DNA from: Hymenobacter mucosus
GTDB lineage: Bacteria; Bacteroidota; Bacteroidia; Cytophagales; Hymenobacteraceae
Direction: 5' to 3'
NCBI RefSeq assembly: GCF_900188255.1
Contig: NZ_FZNS01000014.1
Coordinates: 35,942 to 99,941 of the forward strand
DNA: 64,000 bases
Shown here: positions 38,812-47,687 of the stretch, one piece after another
Numbering within the stretch: position 1 is the first letter of the stretch
Layout of the letters: each line of letters opens with the position of its first letter
Made by a program: the position numbers and the translations under genes
Notes under the pieces: model-generated
Told to the model about the DNA's origin: nothing
The model's input: only the letters and a program-made list of their open reading frames with translations
Database searches by the model: none

Positions 38812-38882
38812 AGTATTTGCATAAAGCACAGAAAAGCCATTGGCGCGATGCTAATGGCTTTCCTGTGCTTTATGCAAATACT
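38812..38882 (+). terminator. 30-bp inverted repeat downstream of the SDR gene
   Basis: Arms 38812-38841 and 38853-38882 pair over 30 bp with a single mismatch and an 11-nt loop, 73 nt after the SDR stop and 87 nt before the next convergent gene end. It can act in both directions. Confidence 0.6.
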
Positions 38883-38969
38883 ACCCTAGGTATTGGCTTA
38901 CACTTTTTCTTCTTTTAGGATGGTCCCTTTGCGGGATTTATGATATTGCTTTCGTACATGAGACAATGC

Positions 38970-39467
38970 TTACAAGTGGGGCAGCTTGGCTAGAAGCTGA
39001 TGGTAGAAGTGCGGGGCCGCTACGCCTAACCACACGTAGCTCTGCATCATTTCGACCTGCATGGCCGCTTCCATCAATGGCTCAAAGGGCTTGGGAATCC
39101 AGCAAAACAACGTTGGCCGCTCTGCGTCTAAGAAATTGTTCTCCAGATAAAACCACGTGTCAATTGGTGGTACATCGCTTTCATCCAGAAAGCAATTACT
39201 TTCTGCAAGCGTGATGCCGTCATGCGTGGTGAGCAGGGTTGAGAAACATAGAATACGTCCCCAACGTGAAAGATCGACCATAGGAGCGGTTGGCTGGCCA
39301 ACGAGTTGGGTCCGCTGCTGTAGGGCTAAGTGGAGGGCTTGGGTAAAATACGCTACGTGATAAGGATCCACATTCCACATGGCATAGCCTTGGTCAAGCG
39401 TGTACAATGGTCGATCATCTACCAGTGGATTAAATTGCCGAAACAGCGTTCCGTAGTTTCCAATCAC
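38970..39467 (-). CDS. Hypothetical protein, probable exported, start uncertain
   Basis: From GTG at 39467 the protein has 165 residues with no family I recognise; it contains many aromatic residues (SYVWLGVAAPHFYHQLL). The frame stays open upstream to 39626, just after a TGA at 39627-39629. That extension reads like a signal peptide (about residues KYRKFCRYLISFILCFFLCF) followed by TLFPSTEPSHF. It has no ATG, GTG or TTG; the only start-like codon is CTG at 39626. Either a rare CTG start is used or the original start has been lost. Confidence 0.5.
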   Translation of the reverse strand: MIGNYGTLFRQFNPLVDDRPLYTLDQGYAMWNVDPYHVAYFTQALHLALQQRTQLVGQPTAPMVDLSRWGRILCFSTLLTTHDGITLAESNCFLDESDVPPIDTWFYLENNFLDAERPTLFCWIPKPFEPLMEAAMQVEMMQSYVWLGVAAPHFYHQLLAKLPHL

Positions 39468-39874
39468 CTCTTCACTGGCGGTAGCACGCTGTCTTGTCCA
39501 ATGAATAACTTGTTGTAAGCACTTCAGGAAGTGAGACGGTTCCGTAGAAGGGAAAAGGGTTAAAAAACATAGAAAAAAACACAGAATGAAGGATATTAAG
39601 TAACGGCAGAACTTTCTATACTTCAGTCAGTAACATAATGGAAGTTATACGCGCCACCTAGGAAAAGTACTAGGTTTCGGTCTCTGCTGGTCGTTGCGCT
39701 CGGCTTGGTACTTTACTGGGGACCAGGCTCTCGTTAACTCATTCCTGCCACCAGGGCCGGTTAGCTATCGAGTGCCGGCCAGTTGCCAGGCGTTCACTCA
39801 AAGGAGTCAAATATTTAAAAGTAAGATGGCTGTCTTATGATCGTGCCACAGGCCTTCTACCTCAATACCTCCGT

Positions 39875-40534
39875 ATGAAACACAATGTTGCTTCGCTTTA
39901 TCATCAGGCCAAGCACCTTTACTTTTTTGGTTTCCTGCTGTTTGCAGCCGGTTCGTGTACCCAACAACAGGCAGAGCACGCCACGACAATTGCGCCAGCT
40001 CCGACTATTCCTTTTCAGCCTGTCAGCTATCAGCTTACACGGCTCGATAACGCCTCTTTTCTAGACAGTTTACGGACTCTCCCGCGCGCCGACAGCACGC
40101 TCATAAAGCACATTATGACCGGGAGTGCCGACTTTGATAGGGCAACCATTTATTACCGCTATCGCACGTTTGCACTAGGGCTTAACCGTGCTGAAGTCGT
40201 AGCAGCCATATCAGATTTTGACGGTATCTCAGGCAAGTTGCACCTGCTCCTATTCACACCTGAAAACCGATGGCTTACGAATGTAGTACTGGCGTTCCAC
40301 TACGATGGAGCCGGGGCTATCGATGAGTTCACGTCAGTACAACAGACCTCATCCACGTTTCGCCAACAAACCGTAGCTAGTGAAATGATTGAAAAGCCTG
40401 ATACGAAAGCAGGAAAGGACTTCGAGTGGCTAGTAGGTACCAAAACTGCGCACTACATGCTACAGTTTGCAAATAACCGGTTCACCAAAAGGCAACTCGA
40501 TAGCACTTATGTTATCACCTCTTACAAAGAATAA
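39875..40534 (+). CDS. Hypothetical lipoprotein
   Basis: The 219-residue protein starts with MKHNVASLYHQ, has a hydrophobic segment and a lipobox at FAAGSC (Cys near residue 28), so it is probably a lipoprotein. The body mixes polar and aromatic residues without a motif I recognise (STLIKHIMTGSADFDRATIY). No functional neighbours support a role. Codon use and GC look like the surrounding accessory DNA. Confidence 0.6.
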   Translation: MKHNVASLYHQAKHLYFFGFLLFAAGSCTQQQAEHATTIAPAPTIPFQPVSYQLTRLDNASFLDSLRTLPRADSTLIKHIMTGSADFDRATIYYRYRTFALGLNRAEVVAAISDFDGISGKLHLLLFTPENRWLTNVVLAFHYDGAGAIDEFTSVQQTSSTFRQQTVASEMIEKPDTKAGKDFEWLVGTKTAHYMLQFANNRFTKRQLDSTYVITSYKE

Positions 40535-40620
40535 GAACCACAGGCTCTGCATAAGATGTAATGTCAGAAAATGGACAAACTAGCACGTTAAGGAATTTGA
40601 GTAACAGGTAGGTACAAGGC

Positions 40621-40905
40621 TCAATCGGTCGACTTGGCTGCGGCGGCTATCCGATGATTGTGAATGACAATGCCTCGATGGCGCAGGTATGTATAGAGCG
40701 TGACGTTGGAGATGCCTAGGCGCTGAGCAACCTTATTTATTCCAAACGGTTGCTCACGATGTGACGGGTTATCTACTTTGTGCGGTTCACTAGGTTCACC
40801 TGTTTCACTGCACTTCGCAGGCCAGCGTGAGCTCTCGGACGAGCTAGTGCCTGCGCTACTTGGCCGCGGACGGAAGCGTACGTCACAGCTGGCCTTCTGT
40901 TATTT
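40621..40905 (-). pseudogene. Resolvase/invertase-type recombinase remnant (C-terminal HTH)
   Basis: The - strand frame ending in TGA at 40621-40623 encodes a helix-turn-helix of the kind found at the C terminus of serine recombinases: GINKVAQRLGISNVTLYTYL, then RHRGI. The frame is open to about 40905, but the upstream residues are low-complexity and do not resemble a recombinase catalytic domain, and no start is evident. It is the only trace of a mobile element in the window. Confidence 0.5.
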
Positions 40906-40928
40906 CCTGGTTGTAGCGAATTTGACAA

Positions 40929-41510
40929 ATGACGACAAAACCCCTACTAGACTATTTCGAACATGTTCTTCCCTTAACGGAAGCAGAAAAGTCTATCGTA
41001 GCAGCAGCTTTCCAGGAGCGAAAGGTTAAACGAAGGCATTTTATTCTGCAGAAAGGGGACGTATGCAAGCACCACACGTTCGTAGTGGCGGGTTGTTTTA
41101 GAATGTACTTAGTAGACGAGAAAGGCAAAGAACATACGCTACAGTTTGCCATCGAAAACTGGTGGATAACGGACATTGCCAGTTTCTACGCAGCAGAGCC
41201 GAGTAGCCTCTACATAGAAGCGTTGGAACATTCGACCGTCCTGCAATTAAAGAAAGAAGACCAGAGCAAGTTTTTTGATGATAGCCTCACGTTTAACCGG
41301 ATTTTTCGGACCCTTACGGAAAACGCACTAGTCAATGCGCATCGAAGAATCCTGCAAAACATCAGCTTCACTGCTGAGGAGCGGTATCTCGACTTTTTGA
41401 AACGATATCCGCAGTTCCTGCAGCGGGTATCGAACGTGCAAATTGCCTCCTATCTGGGGGTAACGCCCGAATTTCTGAGCACTATTCGGAAAAAGATGGT
41501 CGGCTCTTAA
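40929..41510 (+). CDS. Crp/Fnr-family transcriptional regulator
   Basis: The 193-residue protein has a cyclic-nucleotide-binding-type beta-roll (ILQKGDVCKHHTFVVAGCFR) and a long dimer helix. A shortened C-terminal HTH is visible in RVSNVQIASYLGVTPEFLST followed by IRKK. This is the common Bacteroidota Crp/Fnr type that probably does not bind cAMP. It is followed after 94 nt by an NmrA-like gene in the same direction, which is the most likely target. Confidence 0.88.
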   Translation: MTTKPLLDYFEHVLPLTEAEKSIVAAAFQERKVKRRHFILQKGDVCKHHTFVVAGCFRMYLVDEKGKEHTLQFAIENWWITDIASFYAAEPSSLYIEALEHSTVLQLKKEDQSKFFDDSLTFNRIFRTLTENALVNAHRRILQNISFTAEERYLDFLKRYPQFLQRVSNVQIASYLGVTPEFLSTIRKKMVGS

Positions 41511-41604
41511 GCTATCTTAAGCCTCTTTCTTAAGCTACCTTATAGGCTACCGCAGGCTAGCGCCTCCACCTTTGTGGCACTGGTACTCTTTAAAAACAAC
41601 CAAG

Positions 41605-42483
41605 GTGGAAAAGAAAATAATTGCCGTAGTCGGCGCGACTGGTCTGCAGGGAACGGGCGTTGTCAATGCACTAGTGAAGGAGGGGTCTTTCACCATTCGG
41701 GCCGTTACCCGAAACCCTACTACCTATCAAGGCAAGGCGCACGAAGTAGTGCAGGGGGATTTGACGGACCTTGCATCGATGACCACTGCATTCCGGGGGG
41801 CGTACGGGGTATTTGTGGTCACTAACTTTTGGGAAGGAGCCGATGAGCTGGCACAAGGGACCCTGGCGGTTGAAGCCGCCCAAAACGCGCAGGTGCAGCA
41901 CTTCATTTGGTCCACGCTGCCAAACGTGGAGAAAATCAGTGACGGGCAGTTTACCGTTCCTCAGTTTACGGGAAAAGCAACCGTTGATGAGGTGGTTAAA
42001 AATGCGGGATTTGCGCAGTATACCTTCGTGCAGCCGCCTTTTTATTTTCAAAACTTCCACGGCCACACGGCCCCGCACCAGCAACAGGATGGCTCTATCG
42101 GCTGGACCTTACCTATTGATCCAACCAAGAAAGTACTGCACATGGCCGACATCCATGACTTGGGAAAGGTGGTCGCCGGCGCGTTTTTACACCCCGAGAA
42201 GGTGGGAAATGGAACGTACTTATCCCTGGCGGCCGAAGTCAATAGCTTCCATGATGTGGTGGAGGCGTTCAAAGCCAACGGGAAAGACTATACGTTTTAC
42301 CAGGTTCCGGCCGAGGCATTTGCTAACTTCTTTGAGGGCGCAGAAGCCGTGGCGCAGTTGCTCGGCTATATGGAGGCCTACACGTATATGGGTCCCAATT
42401 CCGAAGGGCAAGTTCAATCGGCTACAGAAATTGCCACGGAGCCCTTCACCCCGCTCAAGGAATGGATCAAAGCATCCTGCTAG
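41605..42483 (+). CDS. NmrA-like NAD(P)-binding protein
   Basis: I chose GTG at 41605, which gives EKKIIAVVGATGLQGTG as the N-terminal Rossmann motif; a TTG at 41572 is also in frame. The 292-residue protein has the NmrA/HSCARG arrangement: GATGLQG dinucleotide loop, ITRNP-like AVTRNPTTYQGKAHEVVQGD, and no catalytic Tyr-Lys pair of classical SDRs. Family members act as redox sensors or NAD(P)H-dependent reductases in the cytoplasm. It follows a Crp-type regulator. The function is not defined further. Confidence 0.85.
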   Translation: MEKKIIAVVGATGLQGTGVVNALVKEGSFTIRAVTRNPTTYQGKAHEVVQGDLTDLASMTTAFRGAYGVFVVTNFWEGADELAQGTLAVEAAQNAQVQHFIWSTLPNVEKISDGQFTVPQFTGKATVDEVVKNAGFAQYTFVQPPFYFQNFHGHTAPHQQQDGSIGWTLPIDPTKKVLHMADIHDLGKVVAGAFLHPEKVGNGTYLSLAAEVNSFHDVVEAFKANGKDYTFYQVPAEAFANFFEGAEAVAQLLGYMEAYTYMGPNSEGQVQSATEIATEPFTPLKEWIKASC

Positions 42484-43236
42484 TAAGAAGAACTAGGTAT
42501 TGTTTTTTAAAGTCGGCAAGGGGTGTAAAAGCAGGCGACCGGTAGTTCATACCACCTAGCAATTAGACTCGCCTCAACTCGGTAGTAGAGATAAGGATGC
42601 TACAAGGGAGGGTGCCGGATCGATAGTAGTACGGAACGCAGTAACAGGTTGGAAGTAATTTCAACCTGCTACTGCATTTATTCCCAGCTGGTGGCCAGAG
42701 TTCAGTTAAGTGGTCGTGGCTGTTGCAGAAGGTTGGGTGTTATTAACAGATAGGGGAAATCCCCGATTTGGAAGCAAAGCAGCTTGAATGCTGCCGATAA
42801 GGCATAAATGCGTTGTAAGGGTAGCAAGGAACGATGCTTTTACACGCTCCTTAAGGCCATTGACAGGGAGTAGCGAAAACGAACATTTAGCCTATCGCCC
42901 ACACTGTTATATCATGCATTTGATTGATTAACAATGTACTAAGCTAGAAAAGCTGACTCCTGGGCCCTTGAGCCGTAGGTTTTCCCTATTTGTTTAACAA
43001 CATCTATCCCTGTGCCTTGAACTCATGTACCAGTTGTACCAAACTTTTAATCAGGGCCTCACTAGTAGCGTTGGTTAAACGGTTGGTACAAAGGGTAAAC
43101 AAACGGGTCGGCCAGGGGCTCCCACTAGATGGCAAAAAGGGCCTCAATATTGAAGAGAAGCGAGTCTTCTAGCGCCTCGTCGGAAAAGTTGAACTCGCCG
43201 TGCAAGTTGGCCTTCTTACAACACTGGGGGATAAAC
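42484..43236. other. Intergenic region with a hairpin and a possible remnant
   Basis: No intact gene is seen. A 17-bp hairpin lies at 42638-42675. On the - strand around 43129-43222 the sequence reads KKANLHGEFNFSDEALEDSL followed by LFNIEALFAI and a stop, which looks coding but too short to place. Confidence 0.4.
42638..42675 (+). terminator. Hairpin downstream of the NmrA-like gene
   Basis: A stem of 17 bp (42638-42654 with 42659-42675) has one mismatch, one G-U pair and a 4-nt loop, and is followed by an AT-rich stretch. It is 154 nt after the stop. Confidence 0.45.
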
Positions 43237-44196
43237 CTACTTTACTACGCCGATTCGTGCGTAGGCGAAATCTAGTAGCACGACGTTCTGTAGAAAAAAC
43301 GCGTTGCCTGTCAACGCATTCACCTGTTCGCTTTTATTAAAGTTGAGGAGGCGTTGGTTACGGGTGAACCAGGCGCTTGCCTTTGGCAGCCTCACGCTTC
43401 CCAAATAAGCGTCATAGCGCATCGGTGCCCCGAAAAAAGATACTTTCTCGCCCCAAGACTTGCCTTGCAAGGTATCTACCTTAGCTCCTGCGACAACCAG
43501 ACGTTGCCAGGTAGAATAGTCCGTGCTAATAGGGAACAGACTGGCTCCAGTATCGAATAAGGCCCAATAAACGTGTTGGTTAATCGTGAGGGGGATACTG
43601 AGCCGGTTGTTCTTTGTCCGGCCAGCTACGAACGTTGTCCGAGCACGCCAATACACATCGACGGAATCCAGTACACACATCCGTTGACGGGGATAATCAA
43701 TGACCAACACTTTGTGGTCTAGAAAATCAGTTCCAATCGTGCCAACCAGCTTGTGCGGCCGGGAGCGTAGCGAATCGGGCGCGACTGGTTCGCCCTGACG
43801 GGTCATTAGCCGAGGGGCAGGGATAGTTACCCTTCCTAGGGTGAAGGGCAAGCCATGCGTGGCATAGTGGACATACCCCGCGTCAGTTGTTCCTCGCTGC
43901 GTCGTGTCAACCTAGGCGTAGAGCTGCGTGCGCGACGGAAAATAGCTCTTAATCGTCTCTTCATAGAGAAAAGTAGTACCACTACCTAAATCGAACTGCG
44001 TAACGAAATTGCCGGGTAAATCATTAATTTTTACGGGCACCATGATGGCCGCTTTATCAAACGACCTGCCCGCAATCGTTGCCCGATACCAGGTGAAAGG
44101 GAACCAAGGATACACGGGGGCTGATTGTCGGGTACTTCGCGGCGTGGTACAAGCCGTGAACAAAAAGATGACCAGTAGCAGATAGGATGAGTTCAT
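43237..44196 (-). pseudogene. Aspartyl-protease-like lipoprotein gene with an in-frame TAG
   Basis: ATG at 44196 starts a lipoprotein (lipobox LFTAC near residue 16). The frame reads to a TAG at 43912-43914, then continues in the same frame with no other stop to 43237. Together the parts make one 319-codon protein. Two candidate aspartate motifs are visible: QFDLGSGTTFLY in the first part and ALFDTGASLFPIS in the second, and the C-terminal LTGNAFFLQNVVLLDF resembles retropepsin-like bacterial aspartyl proteases. One point change made the gene nonfunctional unless the TAG is read through. The second part could restart internally (TTG near 43851). Confidence 0.7.
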
Positions 44197-44460
44197 GTGA
44201 TACGGTGCTGCGGAGTTGGCTTATACCGAGGCCCTAACATCGCTTCTTTCCGCTACTTATTCTTATACAAGTTGTAAATTCGTGCTTAGCACTACTATTG
44301 TAGCTGTCTTCTTAGGGTACCTGTCATCCCTTATAACATACGCTCGACTCTTTTGGCTTCCGGTGGTAGCCCCTGGTCGACCCGCTCGTTTACCCTTTGT
44401 GACAACCGTTTAACCAAGGCCACTCACCCGTCCCGCGCAGTGCCAGTAAAAGATTGAAGT

Positions 44461-44931
44461 ATGAAGCTATATAGAATAATCATATTTATGTTATTGATAA
44501 CAAGCGTTACAGCCTGTAAAAACACCGATACTGTCGAAAGCAGATTGGCCGGATCTGAGCCTGGTAAATATTGGGATTTAATTTACCAAGGTGATTCAAT
44601 ACCAACTAAAACTTTGCTAAATCCCGATCCAGAGTATTGTATCTTTTTAAAAAAACCTAACAAGATAGTTCATTATCTATATGAGGATCCATTTAAAGTT
44701 ATTGACAGAGGGTGTTTTACTGATGTAAAATTTAATCCAGATACCTTCGCCATTAAAAATGATAGTATCGTAAATTTCTTAGGAGATGATTATCATATTA
44801 AGCTATTAACAGATGATAGCATGATTTTGAAACGCTGTTGGACTAGCGGGTTGCATAAAGGCTTGTGTATGTTTTATATGTACAAAAAGAGTAGAATTCA
44901 GGACAAGAAAATAGTTGTTTGCAAATACTGA
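44461..44931 (+). CDS. Hypothetical lipoprotein, AT-rich
   Basis: The 156-residue protein starts with a hydrophobic signal and a lipobox TSVTAC (Cys near residue 19). The body is polar with no recognised motif (FAIKNDSIVNFLGDDYHIKL). Base composition is much more AT-rich than the rest of the window and the codons favour A/T, suggesting recent transfer. A similar AT-rich lipoprotein gene follows at 45135. Confidence 0.65.
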   Translation: MKLYRIIIFMLLITSVTACKNTDTVESRLAGSEPGKYWDLIYQGDSIPTKTLLNPDPEYCIFLKKPNKIVHYLYEDPFKVIDRGCFTDVKFNPDTFAIKNDSIVNFLGDDYHIKLLTDDSMILKRCWTSGLHKGLCMFYMYKKSRIQDKKIVVCKY

Positions 44932-45134
44932 CGTAAGGGGAAAGCCTATAACCGGTATGTTAGCAACTTACTCCCTGCGGCCGGTGCGGTAAGCCTCACG
45001 CTTCCCAAGTGGTGTACGTGCTACGTAGCGATTCACGAGCGGTGGCCGTCAAGCTTATTTCCCCCTGCTGTTTTACCTTACGTGACACACGATGCGCAAA
45101 TCAATACACGGTTAGCCCGTATCTCTTCAATGCT

Positions 45135-45629
45135 ATGCACGTGAAGAAGTCACTCCTTCTCATCGCTTGTGCCTTGCTCTCCTATTGTACCAAAGACGAG
45201 AATACGTCTACGAGCAATATAAAAGTCCTCGATGGCTATTTACTGCACAACAGTTCTGCCGACACATATTTATATTTTATCAAAACAGATACAATAGTAT
45301 GTAATGGGAAAATATAAATAAAGAATGCTAAAGCGTTTCGGTTTGATGCAAATGTGAGAACAACTAAAGACGTTTATTTCTTGCAAGGGGATACTTTATT
45401 TGGCAGGATAAATTATCCGGGTGCTCGGTACAGAAACTTGATAATAGCTCCTGCTCGCATTATCTGCGAAATGGATCCTGAAGACACGAAATGGTTTTCC
45501 TCTGTAATTATCAACCACATAGACACGTGTGACTTTATCAGTAGTGAAAACCGAGTGACGTTCACATACACGTATCCTGTGGTTGACGTGCTCAAAATTA
45601 GTCCGCTTCCATATAATGGTCGAGTGTAG
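45135..45629 (+). pseudogene. Lipoprotein gene interrupted by an in-frame TAA
   Basis: ATG at 45135 starts a lipoprotein (lipobox ALLSYC near residue 18). After residue 60 a TAA (45315-45317) stops it, but the same frame continues with KNAKAFRFDANVRTTKDVYF through to 45629. The two parts together look like one 164-codon protein. It is AT-rich like its neighbour. A family is not recognised. Confidence 0.55.
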
Positions 45630-45699
45630 GTTGGTACCTACTTCTGCGCCCTGGTCGTGTTACGTCTAACAACCACTGCCGTAAGCTGCCTACACTGGC

Positions 45700-46116
45700 T
45701 TACGGGGCTTGCCGTAGCCACGCGCCAGCAGCTAGTTCATCCTCAAATATACGATAGGTCACGTCGCCTTCGTGGGCATCATTGAGCACGAGGTGGGCGG
45801 AGAGGCGGGCGAAGACGTCATGGGGTAATAAGACCGCCACGAGCCGCTCGTGATGGCTACTGGGAGCAGCCTCTTGCCACCGCGCCCGGACATACGCTTG
45901 CTCCTGCTCGGTGAAGGGCGCCAAGGCGCGCTGATCGGAAAGCACCTTATGCCACCCACGGCGCTGCAGCAGATGACTCAGGTGGGTGAGCAAGGCCTGG
46001 AATTCGCTGAACACCCGTTTACCGGGTTTGTAGTGGACGATGGCATACCCTTGGGTATGCTCACTGAGCCGGCCAACGGGGTTTTCGAAGTAAATGGAGT
46101 GTGAGGTAAGCGGCAT
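45700..46116 (-). CDS. Hypothetical protein, conserved type
   Basis: I chose ATG at 46116 (PLTSHSIYFENPVGRLSE); the frame is open upstream to 46170. The protein has 138 residues, no signal peptide, and a compact alpha/beta pattern: VHYKPGKRVFSEFQALLTHL, RRGWHKVLSDQRALAPFTEQ. It resembles small SpoIIAA/STAS-like proteins that are common in Hymenobacter, but I cannot confirm this from the sequence alone. Confidence 0.55.
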   Translation of the reverse strand: MPLTSHSIYFENPVGRLSEHTQGYAIVHYKPGKRVFSEFQALLTHLSHLLQRRGWHKVLSDQRALAPFTEQEQAYVRARWQEAAPSSHHERLVAVLLPHDVFARLSAHLVLNDAHEGDVTYRIFEDELAAGAWLRQAP

Positions 46117-46273
46117 TGGGAAAGAAGGCGTGAAACCGGTTACGAAACAAGAAAGCGCGTAGTTTGCCATGGCATCCAGCCAGCCTTCTCGGGACGTTCA
46201 ACGTTTCGTTTAACGCAAGGCATCGAACAACATAAGCAAGGGAAGTTACACGTGTGATCCAGCTGTTATAGGC

Positions 46274-46999
46274 TCAGCAACCGTTGGATTCAAGCATCAA
46301 TTTGTACCCGACGCCCCGGATATTCACAATTTGTACCTGCTCGTCAGCCGTCAGGTAGCGACGCAACCGGGTAATGTATACATCCAGACTACGGCACCGG
46401 CCCACCAAGGCCTCGTCGGCGGAGCCCGCCGCCGTATGGGCCGGTTCCGTGCCGGCAGTAGCCTTATCGTACAGGCGCCGCACCTGAAACAGCAGGGTCT
46501 GCAGATACGTGGCAATCAGGTCAAAGCGGTCGGGCTTGCCCCCGTAGCACTCCTCAATGATCTGCTGGTAGATACTGGTCAGCAGGATTACGTCGGCGGG
46601 CTCGATGGCAAAGGGCACGGCTTTGCCCACCTGCAGGTAGGGCAGCTTGCCGACCAGCCCGGCCAGCGCGGGGTAACGACGCAGGAAGCTTTCGGCGAAC
46701 ATCAGGTGGAAGCCGTGCAAGACCGCGTCGGTGGGCAATTCCCAGGACGTGAGCTGGTAGGGCCGGCTGAAGAAGACAAAGGGCCCGTCGAGGTAGCGCT
46801 GCGCGCTGCCGGCGTGGTAGGCGACGTTGCCCGTCAGGTGCAGCGCAATGACGTAAAAGCAGTGCCGAAATGCTGGGGCACTTACTTTGTTGACGAGCCG
46901 CTGGGCATCCTCCAGCCGCCGGACGGCGAAGTCATCATCGGGTGGCGGCGGGGCTTGCAAAAACTCGTAGAAAGCCCGGATACTCGTGAATTCCAGCAT
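46274..46999 (-). CDS. AraC-type sensor domain joined to an OmpR-type winged-helix end (chimera)
   Basis: ATG at 46999 gives 241 residues. The first ~190 resemble the N-terminal cupin part of AraC-family regulators in this phylum (GPFVFFSRPYQLTSWELPTD, LQTLLFQVRRLYDKA). Where the AraC double HTH should follow, the sequence switches to the last part of an OmpR/PhoB winged helix: RSLDVYITRLRRYL and VQIVNIRGVGYKL. The effector fold is thus partial (recognition helix plus wing), and the join lies near 46395-46400. The frame extends upstream to 47263, but that part overlaps a cyclase remnant on the other strand. Confidence 0.6.
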   Translation of the reverse strand: MLEFTSIRAFYEFLQAPPPPDDDFAVRRLEDAQRLVNKVSAPAFRHCFYVIALHLTGNVAYHAGSAQRYLDGPFVFFSRPYQLTSWELPTDAVLHGFHLMFAESFLRRYPALAGLVGKLPYLQVGKAVPFAIEPADVILLTSIYQQIIEECYGGKPDRFDLIATYLQTLLFQVRRLYDKATAGTEPAHTAAGSADEALVGRCRSLDVYITRLRRYLTADEQVQIVNIRGVGYKLMLESNGC

Positions 47000-47094
47000 A
47001 TGCACGTAAACAGCAGGCCCACTGGACACCATCTGGTGCCAGGGCCAGCAGAGGGCCAAGATACACTGCACCCCCAGGTACATCCAACGGCCCG

Positions 47095-47476
47095 AGAAAC
47101 CTACGTCGGCGATGAGGTGGTTGTCACGTGGGTAGGCCAGTCTGGGCTCACCTACGCCAACTGCTTGCGCTGCTTTTTTGAGATGCAGCGCTGCATTCAG
47201 GCACGGGCAAAGTATTACCAACAGGGGTACTAGGTGGTGCCGACTTTCACAGCGGCCGCGCACGGTGGCCCCGTCAAGACAGTCCTAGTGGGTAGGGCCC
47301 ACAACGAATTGGTATACCACGGGGATGTGCTCAACACCACCGCCCGCATTCAAGCCCAGTGCAACGCGCTAGGAAGCCAGTTGCTAATATCGGAAGTTCT
47401 CTATCAGCAGTTGGAGCCGCAACCGGCTGGCCAGTTTGCCCGGCGCGGCCAACTGGTACTACGTGACAAGGCCTAG
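47095..47476 (+). pseudogene. Class III adenylate/guanylate cyclase fragment with in-frame TAG
   Basis: The + strand reads TYVGDEVVVTWVGQSGLTYA then NCLRCFFEMQRC, the metal-binding region of class III cyclases. After a TAG at 47231-47233 the same frame continues with VPTFTAAAHGGPV and the strongly conserved YHGDVLNTTARIQAQCNALG, then LLISEVLYQQL and a final stop at 47474-47476. The N-terminal part is missing; upstream sequence is antisense to the AraC chimera. The gene is a truncated, stop-containing remnant. Confidence 0.7.
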
Positions 47477-47687
47477 CCTACAGCCGTGCTTGACGTGCAA
47501 AAAGCCCTCTGCCCCTCTACACCGAGTTGTTTTGGTTACTTGAAGAAGCAGTACTTGACAAAAGAAAGACTGTATAAGCCTTAAAAATGGTCAACGTGTT
47601 TAAGGGCCATACTGTCAAAGCGTGGTGTACGATGACGGCCGTTTAAATTAACCGCTTACCCTACCTTGTCCGGAAATAAGTTGACTG

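Noticed and set aside
36656..43100. 13-mer GGTTGGTACAAAG near 36660 and 43080 as a possible element end
   Set aside because: The match is short, in the same orientation, and there is no larger shared sequence or inverted partner.
46331..47233. Long + strand frame opposite the AraC/OmpR chimera
   Set aside because: Most of it is a shadow of the - strand gene; only its last part (about 47095 onward) is real cyclase sequence, listed separately.
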